Below are positions 1 through 6,645 of a stretch of DNA of 10,160 nucleotides, one piece after another. The position numbers were made by a program, and so were the translations under genes. The stretch is from UMGS1649 sp045637095. GTDB taxonomy: Bacteria > Bacillota > Clostridia > TANB77 > CAG-465. The notes under the pieces were generated by a model, which saw only the letters and a program-made list of their open reading frames with translations, was not told where the DNA came from and did not search any database. Positions within the stretch are counted from its first letter, which is position 1. The number at the start of each line of letters is the position of its first letter. Location of the stretch: NCBI GenBank assembly GCA_045637095.1, contig JAZTYX010000007.1, positions 1-10,160 on the forward strand, given 5' to 3'.

Positions 1-24
1 GTAAATATATATTGTATTTTTTTT

Positions 25-46
25 AGATATATTCTAGAATATATCT
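25..46. repeat. Perfect 22-bp palindrome upstream of the PHP gene
   Basis: The half-site AGATATATTCT (25-35) is followed immediately by its exact reverse complement (36-46), with no spacer. A run of eight T precedes the palindrome rather than following it, so on the plus strand it is not an intrinsic terminator. It sits 5 bases before the ribosome binding site. It could be an operator or a leader hairpin, but it is entirely AT-rich apart from the ends and centre, so chance is not excluded. No convincing promoter could be placed in the 64 bases available. Confidence 0.45.
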
Positions 47-64
47 ATAACAAAGGAGAAAGAA

Positions 65-946
65 ATGGTAGATTTACATATGCATACAAAAAATTCTGAT
101 GGTAGTGATACTGTAAGAAATCTTTTGAAATTATGCGAAGAAAAAGAATTAGAAATAATATCTATAACCGACCATGACACTTGTAAAAGCTATGAGGATA
201 TAAAGAAATTCGATTATAAAAGTTTGTATTCTGGAAAAATTATAGCTGGATGTGAAATAACTACATCATACAAGGGAAGAATAGTAGAAATTTTGGGCTA
301 TGGCGTAAATCCAGAGGTTATTAATGAGTATATGTTAAATTACTATACTCCAAAGCACAAGCTTGCTAGAAAGCGTTATATGGCGTCTAGATTAGTGAAG
401 AATTTACAACGTGATGGCTTTGCGATAGATATGAGAGATATAGATTTTTCTGGATTTCCAGAACATCAAGTATATGATTATTTGGTAGAACATAAAGAGC
501 AAGCTGTGCAAGTCTACGGCGAACATTTATTAGCATCTCTTAAGAATTTCTTTAGAGATGGAGTGGTTAATCCAGAGCATAGACTGTTTATAGATTTATC
601 TAAATTTAGTCCTAGCGTGGATGAAGCTATAGGTTTAATAAGAAAAGCAAATGGAATAGCAGTACTTGCACATCCATATCAATATGCCTTTAATAATACA
701 ATAGATTTCTTAAATGAGTTTATAGAAAAACATAAAATAGATGGAGTAGAAGTTTATCATTCTACATTTACAAATACTCAAATGAATGAAATAGAAAAGT
801 GGGCGAGAGCTCATAATATGATGGTGTCTGGTGGAAGTGATTATCACGGAACGGTAAAACCAGGAATAGAACTTGGAACAGGAATGAATAACAATCTAAA
901 TATTAATAGGGCTATATTTTATAATTGGACAAAGAAAAGAGATTAA
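65..946 (+). CDS. PHP-domain metal-dependent phosphoesterase (YciV/RNase AM-like)
   Basis: A 293-residue protein of the polymerase and histidinol phosphatase (PHP) superfamily. The metal-binding motifs appear in family order: DLHMH (H5, H7) with SDGS at 11-14, ITDHD at 34-38, GCE at 62-64, AHP at 202-204, EVYHS at 229-233 and GSDYHG at 257-262. The length matches the YciV/RNase AM group (about 290 residues), whose characterised members remove phosphate from 3',5'-nucleoside bisphosphates such as pAp and trim RNA 5' ends. That function is inferred here. The segment between about 85 and 190, an insert region in this family, is diverged. The start is set by AAAGGAG at 52-58, six bases before the ATG. 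It appears to be monocistronic, ended by the hairpin at 949-980. It is probably cytoplasmic, as no signal peptide or membrane segment is visible. Substrate is uncertain because PHP proteins vary. Confidence 0.88.
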   Translation: MVDLHMHTKNSDGSDTVRNLLKLCEEKELEIISITDHDTCKSYEDIKKFDYKSLYSGKIIAGCEITTSYKGRIVEILGYGVNPEVINEYMLNYYTPKHKLARKRYMASRLVKNLQRDGFAIDMRDIDFSGFPEHQVYDYLVEHKEQAVQVYGEHLLASLKNFFRDGVVNPEHRLFIDLSKFSPSVDEAIGLIRKANGIAVLAHPYQYAFNNTIDFLNEFIEKHKIDGVEVYHSTFTNTQMNEIEKWARAHNMMVSGGSDYHGTVKPGIELGTGMNNNLNINRAIFYNWTKKRD

Positions 947-948
947 TA

Positions 949-980
949 AAAGAAACAGCAATATTTGCTGTTTCTTTTTA
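949..980. terminator. Bidirectional intrinsic terminator between convergent genes
   Basis: A 12-bp perfect stem (AAAGAAACAGCA at 949-960, its complement at 966-977) with a 5-base loop. It is followed by T-rich sequence on the plus strand, and the A-rich left arm gives a U-tract on the minus strand. It lies between the PHP stop codon (944-946) and the gatD-like stop codon (996), so it can serve both. Confidence 0.85.
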
Positions 981-995
981 TATATTTTTTATACT

Positions 996-1778
996 CTAAT
1001 TCTTTTTATTTTCTTTTTTGCTTTTTGCAGATTTTTTATTTTCCTTTTCTGCTAGTGCGGCTAAAAGATTTGTGTACTTATCCATAAATTTATCATGTGC
1101 CATTTGAGCAACTTCTAAATCTAATGGTTTGAATTCAAAATCTTTGTTTTTCTTACTTATCAATTCTTTTACAAAGAATTCAAGTAGTTTAGGGTTTCTT
1201 GCAAGAATAGGTCCTAGTAGATAAGTTCCTCTAAAACTATTGTGCTTGAATCCCTCTACACCAGTATCTTTTTCGGCACCATATCCTTTTATTACTTCAA
1301 ACATTGGAAGAGAAACTTTTCTTAATATACCTTGATGGTTCTCAAAACCAAGAATTAAATCATCCACTTTTTTATGTTTGAAAACACATTCAGAAACTAG
1401 TCTTTCTTTAGTTCTTTCTGTGAAATAATGGAATATACCAAGTGTTTCTATTTTATTATCTCCATCTTGAATATGTGTACCAAATAACTCTACAGAATTA
1501 CCAGTTACCAAGAAGAACTTCCCGCCTAATACTTCTTGAGAAATAGTAGGTAAATATTTTTTTAGATAATCTAGTGCAAGCATTTGGTTTTCTTCAGTTC
1601 CAGCGCCCATATATACAAGATCTAAATCGCCTAAATAAAGTTCATCATTTAAAGATAGTTCTTTAATTTCTACTTCTACGCCTTGTTTTTCTAGAGCATA
1701 CTTAAGTGCTAAAATATTTCCGCTTTCACCATAAAGGTTAAGTATGTCATAAAATAAATGTCCGATTGTTATTTTCAT
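996..1778 (-). CDS. GatD-like class I glutamine amidotransferase, catalytic residues absent
   Basis: A 260-residue protein matching GatD of the MurT/GatD lipid II amidotransferase (CobB/CobQ-like fold). Family marks are the N-terminal HLFYDILNLYGESGN segment, GAGTEENQ near 58-65, the R126 region (YFTERTKERL), GFENHQG at 144-150 and GTYLLGPILARNP at 184-196. In characterised GatD the nucleophile sits in ICGGYQ.LG and the histidine in GTYLHGP. Here those read VTGNSVELFG (T92 at the Cys position) and GTYLLGP (L188 at the His position). The only cysteine, C131, is elsewhere. So it should not hydrolyse glutamine by the usual mechanism. It also has a lysine-rich tail from about 246. Its ATG shares one base with the murT stop (TAATG), and GGAGGAAG lies just upstream, so the two are translationally coupled. 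Possible roles are a structural partner of the ligase or a binder of another ligand. Confidence 0.85.
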   Translation of the reverse strand: MKITIGHLFYDILNLYGESGNILALKYALEKQGVEVEIKELSLNDELYLGDLDLVYMGAGTEENQMLALDYLKKYLPTISQEVLGGKFFLVTGNSVELFGTHIQDGDNKIETLGIFHYFTERTKERLVSECVFKHKKVDDLILGFENHQGILRKVSLPMFEVIKGYGAEKDTGVEGFKHNSFRGTYLLGPILARNPKLLEFFVKELISKKNKDFEFKPLDLEVAQMAHDKFMDKYTNLLAALAEKENKKSAKSKKENKKN

Positions 1779-3112
1779 TATACTTCCTCCTTCTTAGTGA
1801 ATGTTGTTTTAAATGGTTCTACATAGTCAAAATTAAGAATTCCAAATATGTAGTCTGTTTTATTCATATCTACTGCTTCTTTTGCTTCTGTTAGATTGTT
1901 AAATATGTAGATTTGTTCATTTGGATATCCAGCAAGAATTAACCTTGTTGCTATATCGTATGCATTAGGTCCAGCGCAAATAATGTTTTTTACGTCAGGT
2001 GTGTTTAATATTTCAAAATCTATATCATATAACCAAGATAAATCATCAAAGGCATATCTTCTGCTTATTTCTTTCCAGCCAATTACTACAGTTTTTGAAC
2101 CAATAAATCTTTCTGTGAAAAGTAAAGATTGGTTAAATGTAGTGCTATTTTCATTTTTGTTATTTAACACATACACATCACTATCATTGTATTTATAGTG
2201 GTTGTACATTTTTGTGTTAGCATTAAGCTCACTAATGTGTTTAGCAACTTCTGATTCATCTAATCCTAATGTACAAGCAGCAGTATATGCAGCCATTGTA
2301 TTATATACGCTATATAATAAATCATATTGTAGTTTTAATGTATGTTTGTTATCTACTGTCATTTCAAAGTTAGGATAATCTATATTTGTAATTTTGTATT
2401 TTGATTCCGGATGTGTAAAATCACACTTTGGACAATTAAACTTACCATGATTTTCGAAATGGTAATATTCATATTCTAGTTTTGTATTACATTTTGGACA
2501 GTAATTCATATTAAGATTTCTAAACTTTCTATCTGTATAAGACATATCTGTTTTGTCTAGAGAATAATATGTAGTTTCGTATTCATTTTCTAAATTAAAC
2601 TTCATAAGATAAGGATCATCACCGTTAAGTATCAAGTGAACGCCTTTTGGTAATGCTTTTTTTATTTCGTTATACACTAAATCTACATGTCCTTGTCTTG
2701 GTGGTTGGTCACGAGTAATGTTTGTTATAACTACATGAGTTGGTTTTACATCAGGAAATGCAAATTTTGCATATCTTTCATCCATCTCAAATACAAACAC
2801 GTCACCTTTAACTTTACCAGATAGTGTACAGTTCTCTAGTAGAGTAGTAGTTATACCAGCTGTTAGGTTTGCGCCAGATGCATTGTGTACAACTTTGTAT
2901 CCCATGCTTCTATATATGTGAGCTATTATACTAGAAGTACTACCTTTACCGGAAGAACCAGTAACAGCAATTCTAATTTCTGGTATTTGTAGCTTTGTAA
3001 GTAACTTTTTATCTATTTTTAGCGCAACATCTCCAGGTAATGAGCTTCCGCGTTTAAGAATTTTACCAGCGAATATTGCAGCTTTTCCTAAAATTATTGC
3101 TAATGATTTCAT
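1778..3112 (-). CDS. MurT-like Mur ligase with zinc ribbon
   Basis: A 444-residue Mur ligase superfamily protein of the MurT type, which with GatD amidates the D-Glu of lipid II. Visible features are the ATP-binding loop TGSSGKGST (51-59), HNASGANLTAGITT (76-89), FEMDE (108-112), TNITRDQPPRQGHVD (130-144), NGDDP (163-167) and a four-cysteine zinc ribbon inserted in the central domain (C205, C208, C227, C230), characteristic of MurT. The C-terminal domain has DDLSWLYDIDFE (356-367). Several motifs differ from characterised MurT: the loop resembles the FolC type (GKGS), RDQMDRFGE is RDQPPRQGH, the KNPAG motif is NKNENSTTFN, the DGRD before SW is AFDD, and the C-terminal (L/P)xYT motif is LNFDYV. 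The start has AGAGGTGAT about 5 bases upstream. Together with its catalytically altered GatD partner, this suggests a divergent pair, possibly with a changed ammonia source or substrate. Confidence 0.87.
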   Translation of the reverse strand: MKSLAIILGKAAIFAGKILKRGSSLPGDVALKIDKKLLTKLQIPEIRIAVTGSSGKGSTSSIIAHIYRSMGYKVVHNASGANLTAGITTTLLENCTLSGKVKGDVFVFEMDERYAKFAFPDVKPTHVVITNITRDQPPRQGHVDLVYNEIKKALPKGVHLILNGDDPYLMKFNLENEYETTYYSLDKTDMSYTDRKFRNLNMNYCPKCNTKLEYEYYHFENHGKFNCPKCDFTHPESKYKITNIDYPNFEMTVDNKHTLKLQYDLLYSVYNTMAAYTAACTLGLDESEVAKHISELNANTKMYNHYKYNDSDVYVLNNKNENSTTFNQSLLFTERFIGSKTVVIGWKEISRRYAFDDLSWLYDIDFEILNTPDVKNIICAGPNAYDIATRLILAGYPNEQIYIFNNLTEAKEAVDMNKTDYIFGILNFDYVEPFKTTFTKKEEV

Positions 3113-3136
3113 GTTATCACCTCTAAATATATGTAT

Positions 3137-3165
3137 ATTATACTCATAAAAGCCCTATTTTACAA
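3137..3165 (-). promoter_or_regulatory. Sigma-A promoter of the murT-gatD pair
   Basis: Read on the minus strand: TTGTAA (3165-3160), a 17-bp spacer, TATAAT (3142-3137). The -10 is a perfect consensus and the transcript would start about 20 bases before the murT coding start. The spacer and -35 lie inside the CCCT/AGGG inverted repeat at 3153-3168. Confidence 0.75.
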
Positions 3166-3173
3166 GGGTATAA

Positions 3174-3203
3174 GAAAAAACTCTACGGTTTAGGTAGAGT
3201 TTT
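3174..3203 (-). terminator. Intrinsic terminator of the flippase gene
   Basis: On the minus strand, a 10-bp perfect stem (AAAACTCTAC and its complement, 3203-3194 with 3186-3177) and a 7-base loop are followed by a T run (complement of the A run ending at 3174). It begins at the stop codon of the flippase gene and separates it from the murT promoter. Confidence 0.88.
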
Positions 3204-4783
3204 TAGAATAAATCAAATATTTTTTTGAATCTTGGCAAAGAAGCTTGTTCTTCTTTGTTAAAGATTCTCATTTTTAATAATGCAACAGCATATATTAATG
3301 CACCAAACGCAACACATATCACCATGTTTATTGCTGTTGGAACAAATCCGCCAAATAGATTGAATAGTACTAGTACTATAATTCCCATTATAGCTGAAGA
3401 AACAAGTGGTTTTATATATACATTCTTTATATCTGGTTTCTTTCTTAGTGTTCTATATAATACAGTTGTTACTATTAAGCAGTTAACTAGATGGTAGACA
3501 ATTGTTGTTATTGGAACGATAACTTCACCATAGATTGGTATTAATTTAATGTTTAATATATATTTAACTATTGCTGCTACAAGCACAGACATACCAGGTA
3601 CAAATAGTTTTCCAACTCCATTTAAAGCACCTTGAGACACTTGAGCTATAAGCGAGAAGATTATTGCCCATACTTCTATTTGAAGAAGTGTTGCACCAAG
3701 TGGCGCGTTAGGGAATACTGTGTTAAATATTGGAGTAGCAAGAACTGCTAGACCAACCATGCATGGGAAAGCTATTATTGAAGATAATTTCATAGAGAAA
3801 TTGATCTTGTTTAATGCAGCTTGTTTTTCTTTCTTAACAATATGTTCTGTTATTATTGGAATAAGAGGTGTAACAAAAGCTACGTTAAATGTGTGTGGTA
3901 TAGATACTAGAATATCTACTTTACCAACAATAATTCCGTACTTTTCATTAGCTGTAGCTAAGTCATAACCGTATTTAGTTAAACCTTCCATAACAGATAA
4001 TATGTCTACTATTCCAGATAATGAAACAACTATACTTGCAAAAGATATAGGTATTACATATCTTAATATTTTTTTAATTGTAACACGTGTACTGTCTTGC
4101 ATGTGTGGTGCGGAGTTTTTAATAGCATCATATATACTCTTTCTATTCTTTTTATAGAATATATATAAGTAAATAAGTGCGGTTAAACATGAAACTGCTG
4201 TTGCAGCTGTTGAACCTATAGCCATTATTTCTGGACTCTTGCCAGTTAAAAGTAATACGAATATTACCGAGAATACACTGTTTACAATTTGTTCTAAAAC
4301 TTGTGCTTTGCTGTGTGCGGACATGTTTTGCATTCCTATGAAATATCCTCTAAACACGGCAGCTATGGAAACGAACCATACAGCTGGTGCTAGTGTTGCA
4401 AGCGTCCAACGCACACCTTCGTTTGAAAGAATATTCGTTGCGATGTAGTTTGAACCAAATAATAATATGCCTGCAAAGAATAGTCCTACAAATGTGAATA
4501 ATTTAAGTGCTGTCTTAAAGACTTTGTGAGCACCTTTTGCGTCGCCAACAGCAAGCTTCTCTGAAACAAGCTTGGAAATAGCATTAGGAACTCCTGTTGT
4601 GGCAATCGCTAAAATAAATACATAAACTTTATATCCGGTACCGTAATAACTGTTACCAGCGTCCTGAAATCCTTCTATGTTTGTAAGGATAACTCTATAT
4701 ATAAATCCCAAAAACTTTATTAAAAGCTGAGCGGCCAAAACAACAGTAACACTTTTCATAAATGTTTGTTTTTTTATAGCCAA
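3203..4783 (-). CDS. SpoVB/MurJ-family (MOP superfamily) lipid-linked precursor flippase, TTG start
   Basis: A 526-residue polytopic membrane protein of the MOP exporter superfamily, closest by pattern to the Firmicutes SpoVB/YtgP(MurJ) group. The N-terminus (KKQTFMKSVTVVLAAQLLIKFLGFIYRVILTN) is typical, as are TTGVPNAISKLVSEKLAVGD, the repeated long hydrophobic segments (about 14 expected) and the 500-545 residue length. Such proteins move lipid II or related undecaprenyl-linked precursors across the membrane. Whether this one serves vegetative wall or spore cortex cannot be told from sequence. An upstream ATG in the same frame (4909) lies before the promoter and would add 42 poorly fitting residues. 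The TTG at 4783 has GGAGGG 7 bases upstream and follows the promoter at 4811-4839 by about 20 bases, so it is preferred. It is monocistronic, with its own promoter and terminator, and diverges from tagO. Confidence 0.87.
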   Translation of the reverse strand: MAIKKQTFMKSVTVVLAAQLLIKFLGFIYRVILTNIEGFQDAGNSYYGTGYKVYVFILAIATTGVPNAISKLVSEKLAVGDAKGAHKVFKTALKLFTFVGLFFAGILLFGSNYIATNILSNEGVRWTLATLAPAVWFVSIAAVFRGYFIGMQNMSAHSKAQVLEQIVNSVFSVIFVLLLTGKSPEIMAIGSTAATAVSCLTALIYLYIFYKKNRKSIYDAIKNSAPHMQDSTRVTIKKILRYVIPISFASIVVSLSGIVDILSVMEGLTKYGYDLATANEKYGIIVGKVDILVSIPHTFNVAFVTPLIPIITEHIVKKEKQAALNKINFSMKLSSIIAFPCMVGLAVLATPIFNTVFPNAPLGATLLQIEVWAIIFSLIAQVSQGALNGVGKLFVPGMSVLVAAIVKYILNIKLIPIYGEVIVPITTIVYHLVNCLIVTTVLYRTLRKKPDIKNVYIKPLVSSAIMGIIVLVLFNLFGGFVPTAINMVICVAFGALIYAVALLKMRIFNKEEQASLPRFKKIFDLF

Positions 4784-4810
4784 AAAAATTCCCTCCAATT
4801 CTAAGGTAAT

Positions 4811-4839
4811 ATTATATCTTATTTTAAAAGTCATTTCAA
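4811..4839 (-). promoter_or_regulatory. Sigma-A promoter of the flippase gene
   Basis: Read on the minus strand: TTGAAA (4839-4834), a 17-bp spacer, TATAAT (4816-4811). The predicted transcript starts near 4804, giving a leader of only about 20 bases that just includes GGAGGG before the TTG codon. This placement argues against the upstream ATG at 4909. Confidence 0.8.
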
Positions 4840-4919
4840 CCAATTTTAATGTTAAATTGTGTGTTTGTATAAATATATATAAATATACAAATAACAATAC
4901 TAGGAACAATTCTATTTAA

Positions 4920-4948
4920 TTGACTTTAACCCACTTCTGTGGTAATAT
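4920..4948 (+). promoter_or_regulatory. Probable sigma-A promoter of the tagO operon
   Basis: TTGACT (4920-4925), a 17-bp spacer, TAATAT (4943-4948). The -35 matches at 5 of 6 positions and the -10 at 4 of 6. It would start a transcript near 4955 with a leader of about 80 bases carrying the inverted repeat at 4983-5018. The core promoter is overlapped by the imperfect palindrome at 4925-4969. Confidence 0.55.
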
Positions 4949-4969
4949 TACTGTGTTAAGTGGGGTAAA
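4925..4969. repeat. Concentric 45-bp imperfect palindrome over the tagO promoter
   Basis: The outer arms TTTAACCCACTT (4925-4936) and AAGTGGGGTAAA (4958-4969) are complementary at 11 of 12 positions. Between them, almost exactly at the same centre, is the perfect 10-bp palindrome GTAATATTAC (4942-4951). The structure covers the end of the -35, the -10 and the likely start site, which suits a repressor operator. In the RNA, GTGTT (4953-4957) can also pair with AACAC (4968-4972). No regulator for it is encoded in this window. Confidence 0.55.
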
Positions 4970-4982
4970 CACACATTAATAT

Positions 4983-5018
4983 ATATGAGCTAAAAATTAA
5001 ATATAGAATAGCTCATAT
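4983..5018 (+). promoter_or_regulatory. Leader inverted repeat just before the tagO ribosome binding site
   Basis: ATATGAGCTA (4983-4992) and its exact reverse complement (5009-5018) flank a 16-base loop. The right arm ends 3 bases before the GGAGAGTG ribosome binding site, so the hairpin could influence translation initiation. It lacks a downstream T run and is not a terminator. Confidence 0.5.
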
Positions 5019-5034
5019 TGTGGAGAGTGAAAAA

Positions 5035-6135
5035 ATGAGAGAGTATATAATATATGGTGCTTTAACTTTACTATCCTTTTTAGTAAGTTATTTTACAGTA
5101 CCATTTGCGATTAAATTCGCAAAGAAAATGGGGATTATAGATAATCCTAAGCAAGATGATAGAAGAGTTCATAAAGAACCTACACCGCGTGTTGGTGGTA
5201 TAGCAATGGTTGCTGGTATGGCAGTAACAATAATTACATTTTGTATTTTATGTTTAATATTAGACATGGATATAAATACAAAACTAATTGGATATTCACT
5301 TGGTGGATTAATTATAGTATCAATGGGATTTGTAGATGATATGAAAAATTTAAGACCATTATATAAATTCTTATTCCAATTAATTGCCGGAATGGTAATA
5401 TACGTATTTGGAATAAGTATAGCGGGTGTAAAAATACCATTTTTATATCCACATATAATAGATTTTGGGTTATGGTCATTCCCATTAACTCTAGCGTGGG
5501 TTTTAGGAATAACAAATGCAGTAAACTTAATCGATGGGCTTGATGGCTTGGCAGCTGGTATATCTGCAATAGCAAGTATATCATTACTTGTAATATTCTC
5601 ACTAGTAGGAGCTGGAATGGAAGTAATAGTAATAACTTTAGCCTTAGCTGGTGCTACAATAGGATTTTTACCATATAATTTTAATCCGGCAAAAACATTC
5701 ATGGGAGATACAGGATCAAACTTCTTGGGATTTACATTATCTACAGTATCTATCATGGGGATGGCAAAAGGATATACAATTTTAGCAATAGTAACGCCAA
5801 TAATTGTTTGTGGAGTACCGGTTTTTGATATGTTATTTGCAATAATTAGAAGACTTGCAAAGCATCAAAAAATAACAGCTCCAGACAAAGGGCATATACA
5901 TCACAGATTATTAAAACATGGTTTTTCGCAAAAACAAGCAGTATTAATACTTTATGGATTAACAAGTATTTTAGGAATAACAGCAGTAACATTAGTAAGT
6001 GGATTTACAGTACAAGGAATAATTTGTATCGCAGTAGCTATAATAATATGGGCAATAGGCTACATATATAACGATATGAAAGTAAGAAGAAGTACGATGA
6101 TTCCAGAGGAAACATCTAAAGAAGATAAAGTTTAG
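5035..6135 (+). CDS. tagO: Undecaprenyl-phosphate GlcNAc-1-phosphate transferase (TagO/WecA/MraY family)
   Basis: A 366-residue multi-pass membrane enzyme of the polyprenyl-phosphate N-acetylhexosamine-1-phosphate transferase family. It links a sugar-1-phosphate, usually from UDP-GlcNAc, to undecaprenyl phosphate, the first step of teichoic acid or other wall polymer synthesis. Visible motifs are the HKEPTPRVGG segment (46-55), FVDD (D101, D102), NAVNLIDGLDGLA (161-173), FMGDTGSNFLGF (222-233) and the WecA/TagO-type HIHHRLLKHGF (287-297), which separates it from MraY. About eleven hydrophobic segments are visible. The ATG at 5035 is preferred over the GTG at 5020, because GGAGAGTG at 5022-5029 is the ribosome binding site 5 bases before the ATG. 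It heads a co-directional run with yqeY 12 bases downstream. The exact polymer made cannot be told from this window. Confidence 0.92.
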   Translation: MREYIIYGALTLLSFLVSYFTVPFAIKFAKKMGIIDNPKQDDRRVHKEPTPRVGGIAMVAGMAVTIITFCILCLILDMDINTKLIGYSLGGLIIVSMGFVDDMKNLRPLYKFLFQLIAGMVIYVFGISIAGVKIPFLYPHIIDFGLWSFPLTLAWVLGITNAVNLIDGLDGLAAGISAIASISLLVIFSLVGAGMEVIVITLALAGATIGFLPYNFNPAKTFMGDTGSNFLGFTLSTVSIMGMAKGYTILAIVTPIIVCGVPVFDMLFAIIRRLAKHQKITAPDKGHIHHRLLKHGFSQKQAVLILYGLTSILGITAVTLVSGFTVQGIICIAVAIIIWAIGYIYNDMKVRRSTMIPEETSKEDKV

Positions 6136-6147
6136 GAGGAATAAAAG

Positions 6148-6597
6148 ATGGGATTAAAACAAGACTTAATGGCAGCTTTAAAAGAAGCTATGCAAAATAA
6201 AGATACATTAAAAAAAGAAACAATAACAATGCTTAGAGCAGCAATACTTCAAGTAGAAAAAGATGGTTTGAAAGAATTATCTGAAGCAGAAATGGGAACA
6301 ATAGTTGCTAAAGAAGTTAAAAAGAGAAAAGAATCTATAGCAGATTTCGAAAAAGGTGGAAGACAAGATATAGTAGATCAATTAAACAAAGAAATAGAAA
6401 TATTATCTGTATACTTACCAGAACAATTATCTGAAGAAGAAATAACTAAAATGGTAGTAGACGCTATAGCTGCAGTTGGTGCAACAGGAATGAAAGATAT
6501 GGGTAAAGTAATGGGAAGCATCAGAGAAAAAACAGCTGGTAAAGCAGATGGTAAATTAGTATCTGACATAGTTAAAGCAGAACTAGGAAAACTTTAA
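6148..6597 (+). CDS. yqeY: YqeY-like protein (GatB/YqeY domain)
   Basis: A 149-residue cytoplasmic protein of normal length for the YqeY family. The N-terminal half is a charged helical region with the family pattern LKQDLMAALKEAMQNKD, TITMLRAAILQVE and VAKEVKKRKESIADFEKGGRQD. It continues through EIEILSVYLPEQLSEEEI and ends with the domain also found at the C-terminus of GatB: GATGMKDMGKVMGSI and GKADGKLVSDIVKAEL. The GatB tail binds tRNA in the tRNA-dependent amidotransferase, but the role of stand-alone YqeY is not established. GGAGGAAT lies about 8 bases before the ATG and it is only 12 bases from the tagO stop, so it is very likely cotranscribed. No link to wall synthesis is known from the sequence itself. 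Confidence 0.92.
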   Translation: MGLKQDLMAALKEAMQNKDTLKKETITMLRAAILQVEKDGLKELSEAEMGTIVAKEVKKRKESIADFEKGGRQDIVDQLNKEIEILSVYLPEQLSEEEITKMVVDAIAAVGATGMKDMGKVMGSIREKTAGKADGKLVSDIVKAELGKL

Positions 6598-6645
6598 TAG
6601 GCGTAAGATATAAGAGGAAATAAAACAAAACTAAAAGGAGCAAGT

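Noticed and set aside
4784..4909. N-terminal extension of the flippase from an ATG at 4909
   Set aside because: The promoter lies inside the extension, the ribosome binding site fits the TTG at 4783, and the added residues do not resemble the family N-terminus.
5020..5037. GTG at 5020 as the tagO start
   Set aside because: It overlaps the GGAGAGTG ribosome binding site that is ideally placed for the ATG at 5035.
5169..5756. Long open frames on the minus strand inside tagO
   Set aside because: They lie antisense to a clear transferase gene, have no ribosome binding site and show no recognisable protein pattern.
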